DNA of 42,473 nucleotides from Denitromonas sp. (lineage in GTDB: Bacteria > Pseudomonadota > Gammaproteobacteria > Burkholderiales > Rhodocyclaceae). Positions 27,443 to 34,792 of the stretch are shown in pieces. Position 1 is the stretch's first letter. Every line of letters starts with the position of its first letter. The stretch is from NCBI RefSeq assembly GCF_034676725.1, contig NZ_JAUCBR010000005.1, positions 2,501-44,973 of the forward strand, given 5' to 3'. The position numbers were made by a program, and so were the translations under genes. A model generated the notes under the pieces. The model had not been told where the DNA came from. It did no database searches and saw nothing but the letters and a program-made list of their open reading frames with translations.

Positions 27443-29428
27443 TCAGAACCATTTCCTGCCCCGCGAGCCCATCCAGTCGGACGAGCGGCGCGGCGCCTGC
27501 TTCGTTGACGGCCGGTTCGGAACGCCCGCGGGTGGCGCGGCGTCCTCACGACCGAGATTGATCTGTTCTTCCAGCTGCTCCCAGCGGCGCTGGTCCCAGC
27601 GATCCAGCCCCATCAGCCAAGCGGCTGCGCGGGCGTAGACGCGGCAGTCGAGGGCCTCGTTGCGGTCCCGCGTCTTCTGCCACTCGAGCTTCTGAAAGCC
27701 CTGCCTCGTCTTGATGGTCATCAGCTGCTCGGCGGTCAGCTGCTTCATCCACTCGGCGGGCGTCCCCTTCGGGATGTGGATGTAGCCGGTCGGCCATTCT
27801 CCACCGGCACTGATGTCCTCTTCCGTCGGCGCGTTCAGCCGCAGGAAGCGGTAGGTCTCGCTCTTGAAGACCGCGCCCGCGACCTTCCAGAGCTGCACGC
27901 CGCGCCGCAGTTTCCGGCCCGCCTCGGTCGTCTCGACGTAGGTCGGCCCATCCACAGGCGTTGACCGGTCGAAGCCCGCGACGCCCTTGATCGCGATCAC
28001 CTGGCCGCGCCCGACCGAGCGCACCCACGAATAGACCGCGTCGGTCGTCACACCGTCGCCGGTGTCGATCGCCATTCGGGCCAGCGCCATGTTGGCACCG
28101 CCCTCGTGCGGCCATGTGGTGTTCAAGAACTCCGTCAGGTCGTGCCAGACTTCCGGCCGCGCCGTGTCGCCCTCGATGACGATGTGGTCCACCAGCCAAG
28201 AGCGAAGGTTCTTGCCCCAGCCCCAGACGTCGATCTCGATCCGGTCGCGCTGCACGTCCGCGCCACCTGTCAGCACCAGCACGCCCTCTGGCGCGTGGCC
28301 CAGCTGCCAGTTCTCCCGGCGCTCGTAGAGGCGCTGCCAGTCGGGCGCTTCGCCCTTCTCCTGCCACGTCTCACCGAGGACCGTGTTCTTCAGCGTCTTC
28401 AGAGCGGCGTCGTTGCCCACCGCCTGCTCCCAGCCGCGGGCGATTTCCTCCCAAGAGAGCCACCCGAGCGGCGAATAGAGGCCGCTGATGTGGAAGCCCA
28501 CCACGCCAGCCGCCTGCGCGTTGGCGAGCGTCTCCGGGTCCGCCGTTGGCATCCAGCATGCGCCGTTCGCCTCGTCCATCATCGCGGTCTTGTGCCGCTC
28601 GGCGATGGGCTCGTCGCAGTGCTCGCAGATGTAGCGCGCCGTCTCCGGGCGCCCTTTCTCCCAGCGAAGGCGCTCGAACTGCAGCCATTGCAGGCCACCA
28701 CAGTGCGGGCAGGGCACGTGGTAGCGCTGCTGATCGCTCATCTCGTACTCCCGCTCGATCCGCGACAGGCCCTTGATCGTGGGCGTCGAGGCGAGAAACA
28801 CCTTGCTCCTATGGCCGAAGCTGATCGTCCGGGCCTCGGCCAGCGCGATCGGGTCGCCTTCGCCGTCGAGGTCGCCCGGGTAGGCGTCCACCTCGTCCAG
28901 GAAGACCCAGCGCGCGGGCATCGAGCGAAGGCCCACCGCGCTGTTCGCGCCGGTCAGGATCAGCTGGCCGCCCGGAAACCGCTTCCCGAGGATCGTGTTG
29001 CCGCTGTCCCGTGACCGCGATGGCATCACCAGCGCCCGCAGCTCTGGGCTTTCCTCGATCAGCGGGTCGATCCGCTGCTGCGAGAGGCGCTTGGCCAGAT
29101 CGACCGTCGGCTGCACCGCGAGGAACGGGCCCGGAGCCCGGTGCATCGCGAACCCGATCCAGTTGTTGCCCGCCTCGGTCGCTCCTACCTGCGCCGCCTT
29201 CATGAACACCACCCGCTGCGCCGGGCTCGATGGCGACAGCGCGTCCATGATCGCCCGCATGAACGGCGTCCGCGCGGTCCGGTAGGGCCCGGCCTCGGAC
29301 GCTGCCCGCGAGGACAGGATTCGGTGCCGATCCGCCCACTCCGAGACGGTCAGCGCGGGATCCGGAGCGAGCCCTGCCAGCCATGCGCGGCGGATTTCGT
29401 CCGCGCCGTCGAAATCAGCGAAGTTCAA
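27443..29428 (-). CDS. terL: Terminase large subunit, GpA family
   Basis: This is the 661-residue packaging motor and nuclease. The ATPase part has FMKAAQVGATEAGNNW (variant Walker A, Lys77 region) and VFLDEVDAYPGD (Walker B, Asp178-Glu179). A double zinc-binding motif follows (CPHCGG and CEHCDE). The C-terminal nuclease part has GGADVQRDRIEIDVWGWG with a conserved Asp. GpA-type terminases usually cut at cos sites, so cohesive ends are likely. No cos sequence was identified. It overlaps TerS by 14 bases. Confidence 0.95.
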   Translation of the reverse strand: MNFADFDGADEIRRAWLAGLAPDPALTVSEWADRHRILSSRAASEAGPYRTARTPFMRAIMDALSPSSPAQRVVFMKAAQVGATEAGNNWIGFAMHRAPGPFLAVQPTVDLAKRLSQQRIDPLIEESPELRALVMPSRSRDSGNTILGKRFPGGQLILTGANSAVGLRSMPARWVFLDEVDAYPGDLDGEGDPIALAEARTISFGHRSKVFLASTPTIKGLSRIEREYEMSDQQRYHVPCPHCGGLQWLQFERLRWEKGRPETARYICEHCDEPIAERHKTAMMDEANGACWMPTADPETLANAQAAGVVGFHISGLYSPLGWLSWEEIARGWEQAVGNDAALKTLKNTVLGETWQEKGEAPDWQRLYERRENWQLGHAPEGVLVLTGGADVQRDRIEIDVWGWGKNLRSWLVDHIVIEGDTARPEVWHDLTEFLNTTWPHEGGANMALARMAIDTGDGVTTDAVYSWVRSVGRGQVIAIKGVAGFDRSTPVDGPTYVETTEAGRKLRRGVQLWKVAGAVFKSETYRFLRLNAPTEEDISAGGEWPTGYIHIPKGTPAEWMKQLTAEQLMTIKTRQGFQKLEWQKTRDRNEALDCRVYARAAAWLMGLDRWDQRRWEQLEEQINLGREDAAPPAGVPNRPSTKQAPRRSSDWMGSRGRKWF

Positions 29429-30017
29429 GCTTCACCTCGGCCATGTCGGCCAGATGCTTCCGCAGGTACTTGTCGAGCACCTGCTCCATCTTGTGCGGGT
29501 CGACGCCCAGCTCAGCCGCCATGTTCGCGGCCACGCGGGGCGGCCAGTTCTGCCAGGCGTCGCGTTCCCGCCGTGCGAGGTCGAAGACCGCAGCGGTGGT
29601 GCGCGCTCGATCGACCAGCTCGCCCTTCATCTTGGCCAGCTTCACCTTGGCGGTCTGCGCCTTGATCACCTCGTTGGCCATCCGGGCGCGGAGGAAGGAC
29701 ACCTCGCCGCCCGCTGTCGGGTCCGGTTCTGCGCCCGCCTCGCGCAGGGTCTCGCTTACCGCCTCGATTGCCGAGCGCGGCACCGGCTTCGTCGCCGATG
29801 CCCGCGCGGTGCCCGCGGCGGTCGCCGCTCCCATCGCTTGGGCGTTCGGCCCGCGCTGCTTCGCCGGGTCCGTCTGGGCGTCCCATTGGCGATCCGCCTT
29901 GACCGGGTCGATCGTGCCGTCAGCCTCGACCGTGATGCGACCGGTCGCGATGGCCTTGCCCACCGCTGTGTGGCTGACACCGCGGTGCGCGGCGTATTGC
30001 CGACGCGACATTCCCAT
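29415..30017 (-). CDS. terS: Terminase small subunit, Nu1-like
   Basis: The 200-residue protein has an N-terminal helix-turn-helix, SRRQYAAHRGVSHTAVGKAI, followed by a short ATGRITVEADGTIDP wing, as in Nu1-type DNA recognition subunits. The C-terminal half is a helical oligomerisation region with many Lys and Glu. It lies directly upstream of TerL. Two in-frame starts exist (30017 and 30011). Confidence 0.85.
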   Translation of the reverse strand: MGMSRRQYAAHRGVSHTAVGKAIATGRITVEADGTIDPVKADRQWDAQTDPAKQRGPNAQAMGAATAAGTARASATKPVPRSAIEAVSETLREAGAEPDPTAGGEVSFLRARMANEVIKAQTAKVKLAKMKGELVDRARTTAAVFDLARRERDAWQNWPPRVAANMAAELGVDPHKMEQVLDKYLRKHLADMAEVKLELR

Positions 30018-30120
30018 TCGGCCAGGCTCCCCTTCGACACTCCCCTTCCGGCTGGGGTTTCCGCTTATAAAGCAATGATATTGCTGCGATTTCTCTACAC
30101 TGTAAGCGCCCGTAGAGCGA

Positions 30121-30166
30121 TGGTGATTACACCAAGCGACGCACCCCGCGACGCACCAGCCACGGA
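30121..30166 (+). promoter_or_regulatory. Control region between TerS and the rightward island: palindrome and direct repeats
   Basis: Tggtg-atta-cacca (30121-30134) is a perfect inverted repeat. It is followed by two copies of gcgacgcacc (30136-30145 and 30148-30157). The 15 bases cgcaccagccacgga (30152-30166) recur exactly at 38888-38902, upstream of the rightward immunity genes. The region separates divergent transcription units, so it likely holds promoter and operator elements for both. No clear -35/-10 pair was found. Confidence 0.5.
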
Positions 30167-30175
30167 GCCAGACCG

Positions 30176-30400
30176 ATGAAAGCCCGCACCCGCGACAACA
30201 CCGCCGCCCTCGACGCCTTCCTCGCGAAGAAAGCCGAAATCGACACCATGCTCGCCCGCCTGCAGGCGCTCAGCGCGGACCACTTCGAAGCCAGCCCGGA
30301 CGAGGTGAACTGGGGCCACGTCGGCACGCTCGGCTTTTATGCCGAGCAGCTGAAGCGCATCACCGACGCCGCCTTCAAGGAAGGGGAGCACGCCGAATGA
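30176..30400 (+). CDS. Small helical protein, first gene of the rightward island
   Basis: The 74-residue protein begins MKARTRDNTAALDAFLAKKA and is mostly helical and charged. The ggag ribosome site lies eight bases before the ATG. It overlaps the DUF3489 gene by ATGA, so the two are coupled. I do not recognise a function. It is transcribed opposite to all neighbouring phage genes. Confidence 0.75.
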   Translation: MKARTRDNTAALDAFLAKKAEIDTMLARLQALSADHFEASPDEVNWGHVGTLGFYAEQLKRITDAAFKEGEHAE

Positions 30401-30930
30401 CGACGCTTTCCGACACCCAGCTTGTGATCCTGAGCGCCGCCGCGCAGCGCAAGGACCACCTCGCTCTCCCTTTGCCAGCCAACCTTCGCGGCGGTGCCGC
30501 TTCCAAGGTGGTTGGCGCGATGCTTGCCAAGGGCCTCCTTCAAGAGGTCGACGCCGACTTGCGCAATAGCGAGCCGGTCTGGCGCGAGACCGGCGACGGT
30601 CACGGCACCACGCTGGTGGCCACGGACGCGGGCCTCGCGGCCATAGGCATCGAGCCCAAGGACACCGTGCCCGAAGCGAAGGCCGCGCCGACAGCGCGCC
30701 CACAGCGCGCCTTGCGCACGGACACCAAGCAGGCCGCGCTGATCGCCATGCTGCGCGCGCCGGAGGGCGCCACGCTGGACCAGATCGTCGCCGCCACCGG
30801 CTGGCAAAAACACACCGCTCGCGGCGCCATGTCTGGCGCTCTAAAAAAGCGCCTCGGGCTGACCATCCACGCCGAGTCGGAGCCCGGTCGCGGGCGGGTT
30901 TACCGGATCAGGGACGACGAAGCCTCCTGA
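30397..30930 (+). CDS. DUF3489-type DNA-binding-like protein
   Basis: The 177-residue protein begins MTTLSDTQLVILSAAAQRKD, a winged-helix-like opening. The C-terminal domain has TKQAALIAMLRAPEGATLDQ and VAATGWQKHTARGAMSGALK, then GLTIHAES and a GRVYRI end, characteristic of DUF3489. The two helix-turn-helix-like halves suggest a transcription regulator. It ends 30 bases before a strong terminator and overlaps the convergent DUF7220 gene by 31 bases. Confidence 0.82.
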   Translation: MTTLSDTQLVILSAAAQRKDHLALPLPANLRGGAASKVVGAMLAKGLLQEVDADLRNSEPVWRETGDGHGTTLVATDAGLAAIGIEPKDTVPEAKAAPTARPQRALRTDTKQAALIAMLRAPEGATLDQIVAATGWQKHTARGAMSGALKKRLGLTIHAESEPGRGRVYRIRDDEAS

Positions 30931-31211
30931 GCGCCGCCAGCGCGCCGTGACCTGAAGGAGACCGCGCCCAGCGCGGTCTTTTCTGTTTCCGCCGCGCCGC
31001 GCACACGCACAGCCTCGAAGAAGCGCCGCAGCGCGTAGGACCGGACCACCGAGACCACGGTGAAGACGCCGCCGATGGCCAAGTGCTCGCCCATCGTGGC
31101 GTGGATCCCGAAGAGCGGAAACACCACCGCCTGCGTCAGGACCGCCACGCCGAAGCCCACCGCGACGTTCGTGACCGCCTCGACGGCCGACATGAGGCGA
31201 GACTGCTTCAC
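30900..31211 (-). CDS. DUF7220-type small membrane protein
   Basis: The 103-residue protein has a GTG start at 31211 overlapping the ParB-methyltransferase stop as GTGA. It begins KQSRLMSAVEAVTNVAVGFG. Two membrane segments are visible: VAVGFGVAVLTQAVVFPLFG, and around HLAIGGVFTVVSVVRSYALR. I recognise it as the DUF7220 family, common beside phage methyltransferase genes. The last 30 residues are Arg/Ser-rich and overlap the convergent DUF3489 gene. The function is unknown. Confidence 0.78.
   Translation of the reverse strand: MKQSRLMSAVEAVTNVAVGFGVAVLTQAVVFPLFGIHATMGEHLAIGGVFTVVSVVRSYALRRFFEAVRVRGAAETEKTALGAVSFRSRRAGGAQEASSSLIR
30960..30988 (+). terminator. Rho-independent terminator of the rightward island
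   Basis: Gaccgcg (30960-30966) pairs with cgcggtc (30972-30978) around a five-base loop, followed by ttttctgttt. It closes the two-gene rightward unit and lies inside the coding region of the oppositely oriented DUF7220 gene. Confidence 0.82.
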
Positions 31212-32452
31212 GCCGCCGCCTTCCGTTCGGCGAGCAGCTCGGCAAACGAGCGCCCGTCGCCCTCGAGGACGGCGGTCTGGCCGGTCAGGTTCTGCCAGCG
31301 CTCCACGATCACGTCGATGTAGGCCGGGTTCAGCTCGATGCCGTAGCAGGAACGTCCGGTCGTCTCGGCCGCGATCAGCGTGGTGCCCGATCCCATGAAG
31401 GGCTCGTAGACCGCTTGGCCCGGGCTCGAGTTGTTGAGGATCGGGCGGCGCATGCACTCCACCGGCTTCTGGGTGCCGTGGACCGTCTCGGCGTCTTGGT
31501 CCTTGTTCGCGATGTGCCAGAGCGTCGTCTGCTTTCGGTCGCCCGCCCAGTGGCCCTTGCCCTTCTTCCGAACCGCGTACCAGCATGGCTCGTGCTGCCA
31601 GTGGTAGTCGCCGCGGCTGAGGATCAGCCGGTCCTTGGCCCAGATGATCTGCGACCGGATGTTGAAGCCTGTGGCGATCAGGCTGTCCGCGACTGTGGTG
31701 GCGTGCAGCGCCCCGTGCCAGACGTAGGCCACATCGCCCGGGAACAGCGCCCAGGCTTCGCGCCAGTCGGCACGGTCGTCATTCAGGGCCTTGCCGGTCC
31801 GCTTGGTGCTGGCCGCGCCCGCCTGGTTGCGCCAGCTCGGGTCGTACTCGACGCCGTAGGGCGGGTCGGTCACCATCAGGAGCGGCTTCACACCGCCCAG
31901 CACGCGCTCGACGTCGGTCGCGACCGTGCTGTCGCCGCAGAGCAGTCGGTGGATGCCGAGGATCCACAGATCGCCGATCACCGAGACCGGATCGGCCGGA
32001 GGCTCGGGCACCTCGTCTTCGCCTTCGACCGCGCCGCCGAGGGCAGGCGCCTCGATCTCGCCGAGCAGGTCTTCCAGTTCCTCGTCCGAGAAGCCGACAA
32101 GGTCGAGGTCGAACTCGATCTCCTGCAGCGCGACCAGCTCGGCCTTCAGCAGTTCCTCGTCCCAGCCCGCGTTCTCGGCGATCTTGTTGTCGGCGATCAC
32201 CAGCGCGCGGCGCTGCGCCTCGGTCAGATGCGCCAGGACGATCACCGGAACTTCGGTCAGCCCGAGGCGCTGCGCGGCCATCAGCCGCCCGTGGCCAGCG
32301 ATGATCACGTCGTCGTCGCCGATCAGGATCGGGTTGGTGAAGCCGAACTCCGCGATCGAGGCAGCAATCTGCGCGACCTGCTGGTCGGAGTGCGTCCGGG
32401 CGTTCCGCGCGTAGGGCACGAGGCGCTCGGTCGGCATCATCTCGATCTGCAA
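31208..32452 (-). CDS. ParB-domain DNA methyltransferase (beta-class) fusion
   Basis: The protein has about 414 residues. The N-terminal ParB/Srx-like domain has NARTHSDQQVAQIAASIAEF, then FTNPILIGDDDVIIAGHGR. The C-terminal methyltransferase has DPPYG (motif IV) before YEPFMGSGTTLIAAE (motif I), so motif order is that of beta-class N6-adenine or N4-cytosine enzymes such as CcrM. The preferred start is TTG at 32452 with ggag seven bases upstream; ATG 32440 is an alternative. The N-terminal extension beyond it would read through a terminator hairpin and is unlikely. The target sequence is unknown. It probably protects phage DNA or alters host regulation. Confidence 0.88.
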   Translation of the reverse strand: MQIEMMPTERLVPYARNARTHSDQQVAQIAASIAEFGFTNPILIGDDDVIIAGHGRLMAAQRLGLTEVPVIVLAHLTEAQRRALVIADNKIAENAGWDEELLKAELVALQEIEFDLDLVGFSDEELEDLLGEIEAPALGGAVEGEDEVPEPPADPVSVIGDLWILGIHRLLCGDSTVATDVERVLGGVKPLLMVTDPPYGVEYDPSWRNQAGAASTKRTGKALNDDRADWREAWALFPGDVAYVWHGALHATTVADSLIATGFNIRSQIIWAKDRLILSRGDYHWQHEPCWYAVRKKGKGHWAGDRKQTTLWHIANKDQDAETVHGTQKPVECMRRPILNNSSPGQAVYEPFMGSGTTLIAAETTGRSCYGIELNPAYIDVIVERWQNLTGQTAVLEGDGRSFAELLAERKAAA

Positions 32453-32461
32453 GGGCGAACT

Positions 32462-32501
32462 CCAAGAAAAGAGGCCCGATGCTTGGTGAAGCACCGGGCC
32501 T
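32462..32501 (-). terminator. Strong hairpin terminator or attenuator in front of ParB-methyltransferase
   Basis: Aggcccg (32472-32478) pairs with cgggcct (32495-32501). After one mismatch a further five base pairs close a ggtg loop. In the leftward direction it is followed by tcttttctt. It lies only a few bases before the ggag ribosome site of the methyltransferase. It can separate the early operon from downstream genes, or act as an attenuator. Confidence 0.75.
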
Positions 32502-32555
32502 TGAGTGGTGGCAGGCTCTACAGGCGGCCGTCCAACAGGAAGATTTTCAAGCGGT

Positions 32556-32598
32556 GGAAACCCGGAAACCCAAAGGTGGAAACCCACCCCGGAAACCC
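32556..32598. repeat. Four GGAAACCC iteron-like repeats
   Basis: Ggaaaccc occurs at 32556-32563, 32564-32571, 32578-32585 and 32591-32598, all in the same orientation within 43 bases. Two copies are preceded by ggt and two by c. The 339-bp gene-free interval 32453-32791 holds this cluster, a G-rich run and a terminator. Clustered iterons in a gap between early and late genes suggest a replication origin or a regulator-binding array. The winged-helix protein nearby could be the binder (inference). Confidence 0.65.
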
Positions 32599-32676
32599 AG
32601 AAAAATCCTTTGTCGCTAGAGACTTACCGCGCTTCCGCCCCCCGCATACGTTCCCTTTCAGGGGGGAACCAAGGCC

Positions 32677-32703
32677 GGGGGGGGGGCTGGGGCGGGGGAG
32701 GGG
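32677..32703 (+). other. G-quadruplex-like run (G10-CT-G4-C-G5-A-G4)
   Basis: The plus strand carries four G-tracts of at least four bases separated by loops of 2, 1 and 1 bases. This fits a stable G-quadruplex motif and is by far the longest homopurine-G stretch seen in the window. It lies about 80 bases from the GGAAACCC repeats in the same gene-free gap. Confidence 0.75.
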
Positions 32704-32791
32704 CCCGTGAGAACCACCTGTCGCCAGTCTATCGTGAAGATGCACCAAAAAGCCGCGTTCTGTCGCGCCAGAAGTTCGACGCCCTGCGCCG

Positions 32792-33262
32792 TCAAAGCAA
32801 CGTCTCGGAACCGTTCTCGCGCGGGTTCGCGGCGCGTTCATCCGCAGCCTTTTTCGTCGCCGCCGCGCGCCGCGTTGATTTATCCTGTTTGTTCAGGTGG
32901 TTGGCGATGGTTTGCAGGGACGCCACCCACCGCCGCCACGCGGTCTGCCGAACGCATCCCGCTTGGATGCAAACCTGCCGCCAGCGCCAGCCCTCGGCGC
33001 GCAGCCAGACGATCCGTGCGTCCTCGGGACCGATGAAGCGCAGCCAGTCGATGCACTCGTCCATGCGCTGGATTTCACCCGCGTTCGGGATCACCCGGAT
33101 CCGAGCTTCGTGGTAGCCGTAGGCGTGCTTGGCGTCGTGCACGTACTCCGGCCACGAATGGCCGTATCCCTTCGGGCCAGAGCCGGGCGGGTTGGGCAGG
33201 CGACGCAGCGTGATGGCTGCCTCCTCCATGCGGTCCTCGATGATGCGTGGTGTGAATTCCAT
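32792..33262 (-). CDS. DUF6362-type protein with helix-turn-helix-like region
   Basis: The 156-residue protein begins MEFTPRIIEDRMEEAAITLR. The conserved-looking blocks PPGSGPKGYGHSWPEYVHDA and WLRFIGPEDARIVWLRAEGW are present. A likely helix-turn-helix follows (WRWRQVCIQAGCVRQTAWRR). I recognise it as DUF6362, common in alphaproteobacterial phages near replication and terminase genes. The C-terminus is Lys/Arg-rich. A DNA-binding role, perhaps late-gene regulation, is inferred. Confidence 0.78.
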   Translation of the reverse strand: MEFTPRIIEDRMEEAAITLRRLPNPPGSGPKGYGHSWPEYVHDAKHAYGYHEARIRVIPNAGEIQRMDECIDWLRFIGPEDARIVWLRAEGWRWRQVCIQAGCVRQTAWRRWVASLQTIANHLNKQDKSTRRAAATKKAADERAANPRENGSETLL

Positions 33263-33276
33263 GGCTGATCCCTCGT

Positions 33277-34140
33277 TCAGTAGATTTGCAGTTGCCGCAG
33301 GCGTTCGTGCGTGACGAGCCCGGCCGCCAGCAGCGCGTCGCGCTTTGTGTTGGTGATCACGCTGGTCGGGACGTGCGCGCCGGAGTTGATCCAATCCGCC
33401 AGCCTTCGGAGCTGCGCATCGGCATTGGGCGCGACGGCTGCGGATAGCGCATCGCTGTTCTCAGCGATTTTCGACCTTTCGGCTTGGCGCCTGCGCTGGG
33501 CATGGGCGTGCCGGATCGCATCCGTGAAGTAATCCCACGTTCGGATCGGGCTTCTGCGTTCGGTTGCGGTGCGCTCCCGAAGGACCGGGATCACGTCGGT
33601 CTGGATGTTCAGACCGGCCTCGAGCCATCCCTCAATCACGTGTCCCGTCGACACGATCTGCTTTCGCGCCAATTCGCTCAGTCCCGGACCGCAGGCTGCC
33701 AGGCACTCGGCCTCGGCATCGCTGGCGGCGCGACTGCGCTGCGTAGTAATTACAGGTTCTCTTACAAGGTTAGTCTCCGAATTTCGGAGACGGGATTCGC
33801 CATTTTTCGGAGACGGCTCCGGCCCTTTTCCGTCTCCGATTTTCGGAGTCGGGTCTTGTGGAAAGTCCGGCTCGAACCCAAAAATATAGCGGGTTGACAT
33901 TTGCTTTCGGGTGTCGGGGTTGATCCGCCGAACCCGCCTGATGAGCCCGATTTCCTCGAGTTTGGCGAGGTGATCGTTCAGCGACGACACCGACATTTCA
34001 GCGTCGACGGCGAGCTGCTGCTGCGATGGAAAGCAGCCGTTGTCCGGGTTGTGGCGATCGGCCAGCATGACGAGAACGCGCCATGTGGCGGGCTTCAATC
34101 CGCGCTGCTGAAATGCCCAGTTCGTGGCCTTGTGGCTCAT
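33277..34140 (-). CDS. Winged-helix protein, candidate replication initiator
   Basis: The 287-residue protein starts at ATG 34140, overlapping the upstream stop by ATGA. The N-terminal winged helix (residues about 15-90) contains KPATWRVLVMLADRHNPDNG, CFPSQQQLAVDAEMSVSSLN and KLEEIGLIRRVRRI. This resembles the N-terminal domain of phage replication proteins of the O type. The C-terminal part is helical with RTWDYFTDAIRHAHAQRRRQ. No helicase or primase gene was seen, so host enzymes would have to be recruited. The DNA target may be the GGAAACCC cluster about 700 bases downstream. The replication role is inferred. Confidence 0.7.
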   Translation of the reverse strand: MSHKATNWAFQQRGLKPATWRVLVMLADRHNPDNGCFPSQQQLAVDAEMSVSSLNDHLAKLEEIGLIRRVRRINPDTRKQMSTRYIFGFEPDFPQDPTPKIGDGKGPEPSPKNGESRLRNSETNLVREPVITTQRSRAASDAEAECLAACGPGLSELARKQIVSTGHVIEGWLEAGLNIQTDVIPVLRERTATERRSPIRTWDYFTDAIRHAHAQRRRQAERSKIAENSDALSAAVAPNADAQLRRLADWINSGAHVPTSVITNTKRDALLAAGLVTHERLRQLQIY

Positions 34141-34415
34141 TGGAAGGTCCCCTCTCGAAGTTCGGGGGACGTTCCATCGAGCTGGGAAGCGGCACGTAGG
34201 CGCGGAACGGCGCGGGAAGCCTCGGCGCCGCGCCTCCGGTTCGGTCGAAAAAATCGGCACGCATCGCAGCCCGCCGCAGCGCGCCGTAGAGGGTGCTTGG
34301 CGTCAGCCTGCGCCCACCCTGGCGGCCAGCCGCGAGAAGGCCGCTCCTGCGCCCGCAGCTCGTCCGTGGTGAACTTGCGCCGCTTTCGGTGCGCCTCGAT
34401 GAACGCCGCACTCAT
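34137..34415 (-). CDS. Small basic protein, unknown, coupled between nuclease and winged-helix genes
   Basis: The 92-residue protein begins MSAAFIEAHRKRRKFTTDEL. Both ends overlap neighbours by ATGA, which supports this frame over two competing open frames here. It is Arg-rich with no recognised domain. A copy of a repeated element (34189-34218) lies inside its 3' part, so the end of the protein may overlap a promoter for the downstream gene. Frame choice remains uncertain in the last third. Confidence 0.6.
   Translation of the reverse strand: MSAAFIEAHRKRRKFTTDELRAQERPSRGWPPGWAQADAKHPLRRAAAGCDACRFFRPNRRRGAEASRAVPRLRAASQLDGTSPELREGTFQ
34189..34218 (-). repeat. Repeated 30-bp upstream element, copy B
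   Basis: This is the copy of the 38771 element with four substitutions, 49 bases upstream of the winged-helix start. It lies inside the preceding 92-residue reading frame, which suggests an internal promoter or operator rather than protein-coding constraint. Confidence 0.55.
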
Positions 34416-34792
34416 GGCGTCCCAGCGATCCGTGTCGCGAAGCCATGCGCGCGCAGTGCCCTGACCGCGTCGTCCACCGACCGGACGAGCGCCCAGCAAA
34501 AGCCTTGCTGGGTCACCGCATCGCGGAATTCCTCCTGCGCTGGGCGCAAGCGCCCGGTGCTGCTCTTCACCTCGAGGAACATCACCTTGCCCTGCGAGAG
34601 CACCACCAGATCGGCGAAGCCCGGGTGAACGCCCATGCCGACAAGAATGGCTTGGCGCACGTGCCCAGCGCGCCCGCCAGACGCGATCTCGTTGGCTGCG
34701 TGGTGCACGATCGAGCCCTTTGGCAGAACCGCCCGCAGGAGGCTCACGATGGCTCTCTGAATGTCCGCCTCCGGCGTGCCGCGCTTCTTCAC
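34412..34792 (-). CDS. VRR-NUC domain nuclease
   Basis: The 126-residue protein is a minimal VRR-NUC (PD-(D/E)xK-type) nuclease. Catalytic residues are seen in GFADLVVL (Asp) and VMFLEVKSSTGRLRPAQEEF (Glu-x-Lys), with Gln at the expected helix. Stand-alone VRR-NUC proteins are common in phages and act on DNA junctions or flaps. It overlaps both neighbours by four bases in the leftward early operon. Confidence 0.88.
   Translation of the reverse strand: MKKRGTPEADIQRAIVSLLRAVLPKGSIVHHAANEIASGGRAGHVRQAILVGMGVHPGFADLVVLSQGKVMFLEVKSSTGRLRPAQEEFRDAVTQQGFCWALVRSVDDAVRALRAHGFATRIAGTP

Noticed and set aside
30095..30703. A 202-codon leftward frame opposite the DUF3489 unit
   Set aside because: It is Arg/Gly/Ala-rich with no domain, while the plus-strand pair has ribosome sites, an ATGA overlap and a terminator.
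32556..32598. GGAAACCC repeats as a CRISPR array
   Set aside because: Units are eight bases, spaced 8-14 bases start to start, without spacers of constant length and without cas genes.
33998..34411. An alternative frame over the 92-residue gene
   Set aside because: It lacks coupling to either neighbour and runs into the winged-helix gene. The chosen frame has ATGA overlaps at both ends, though its last third remains uncertain.
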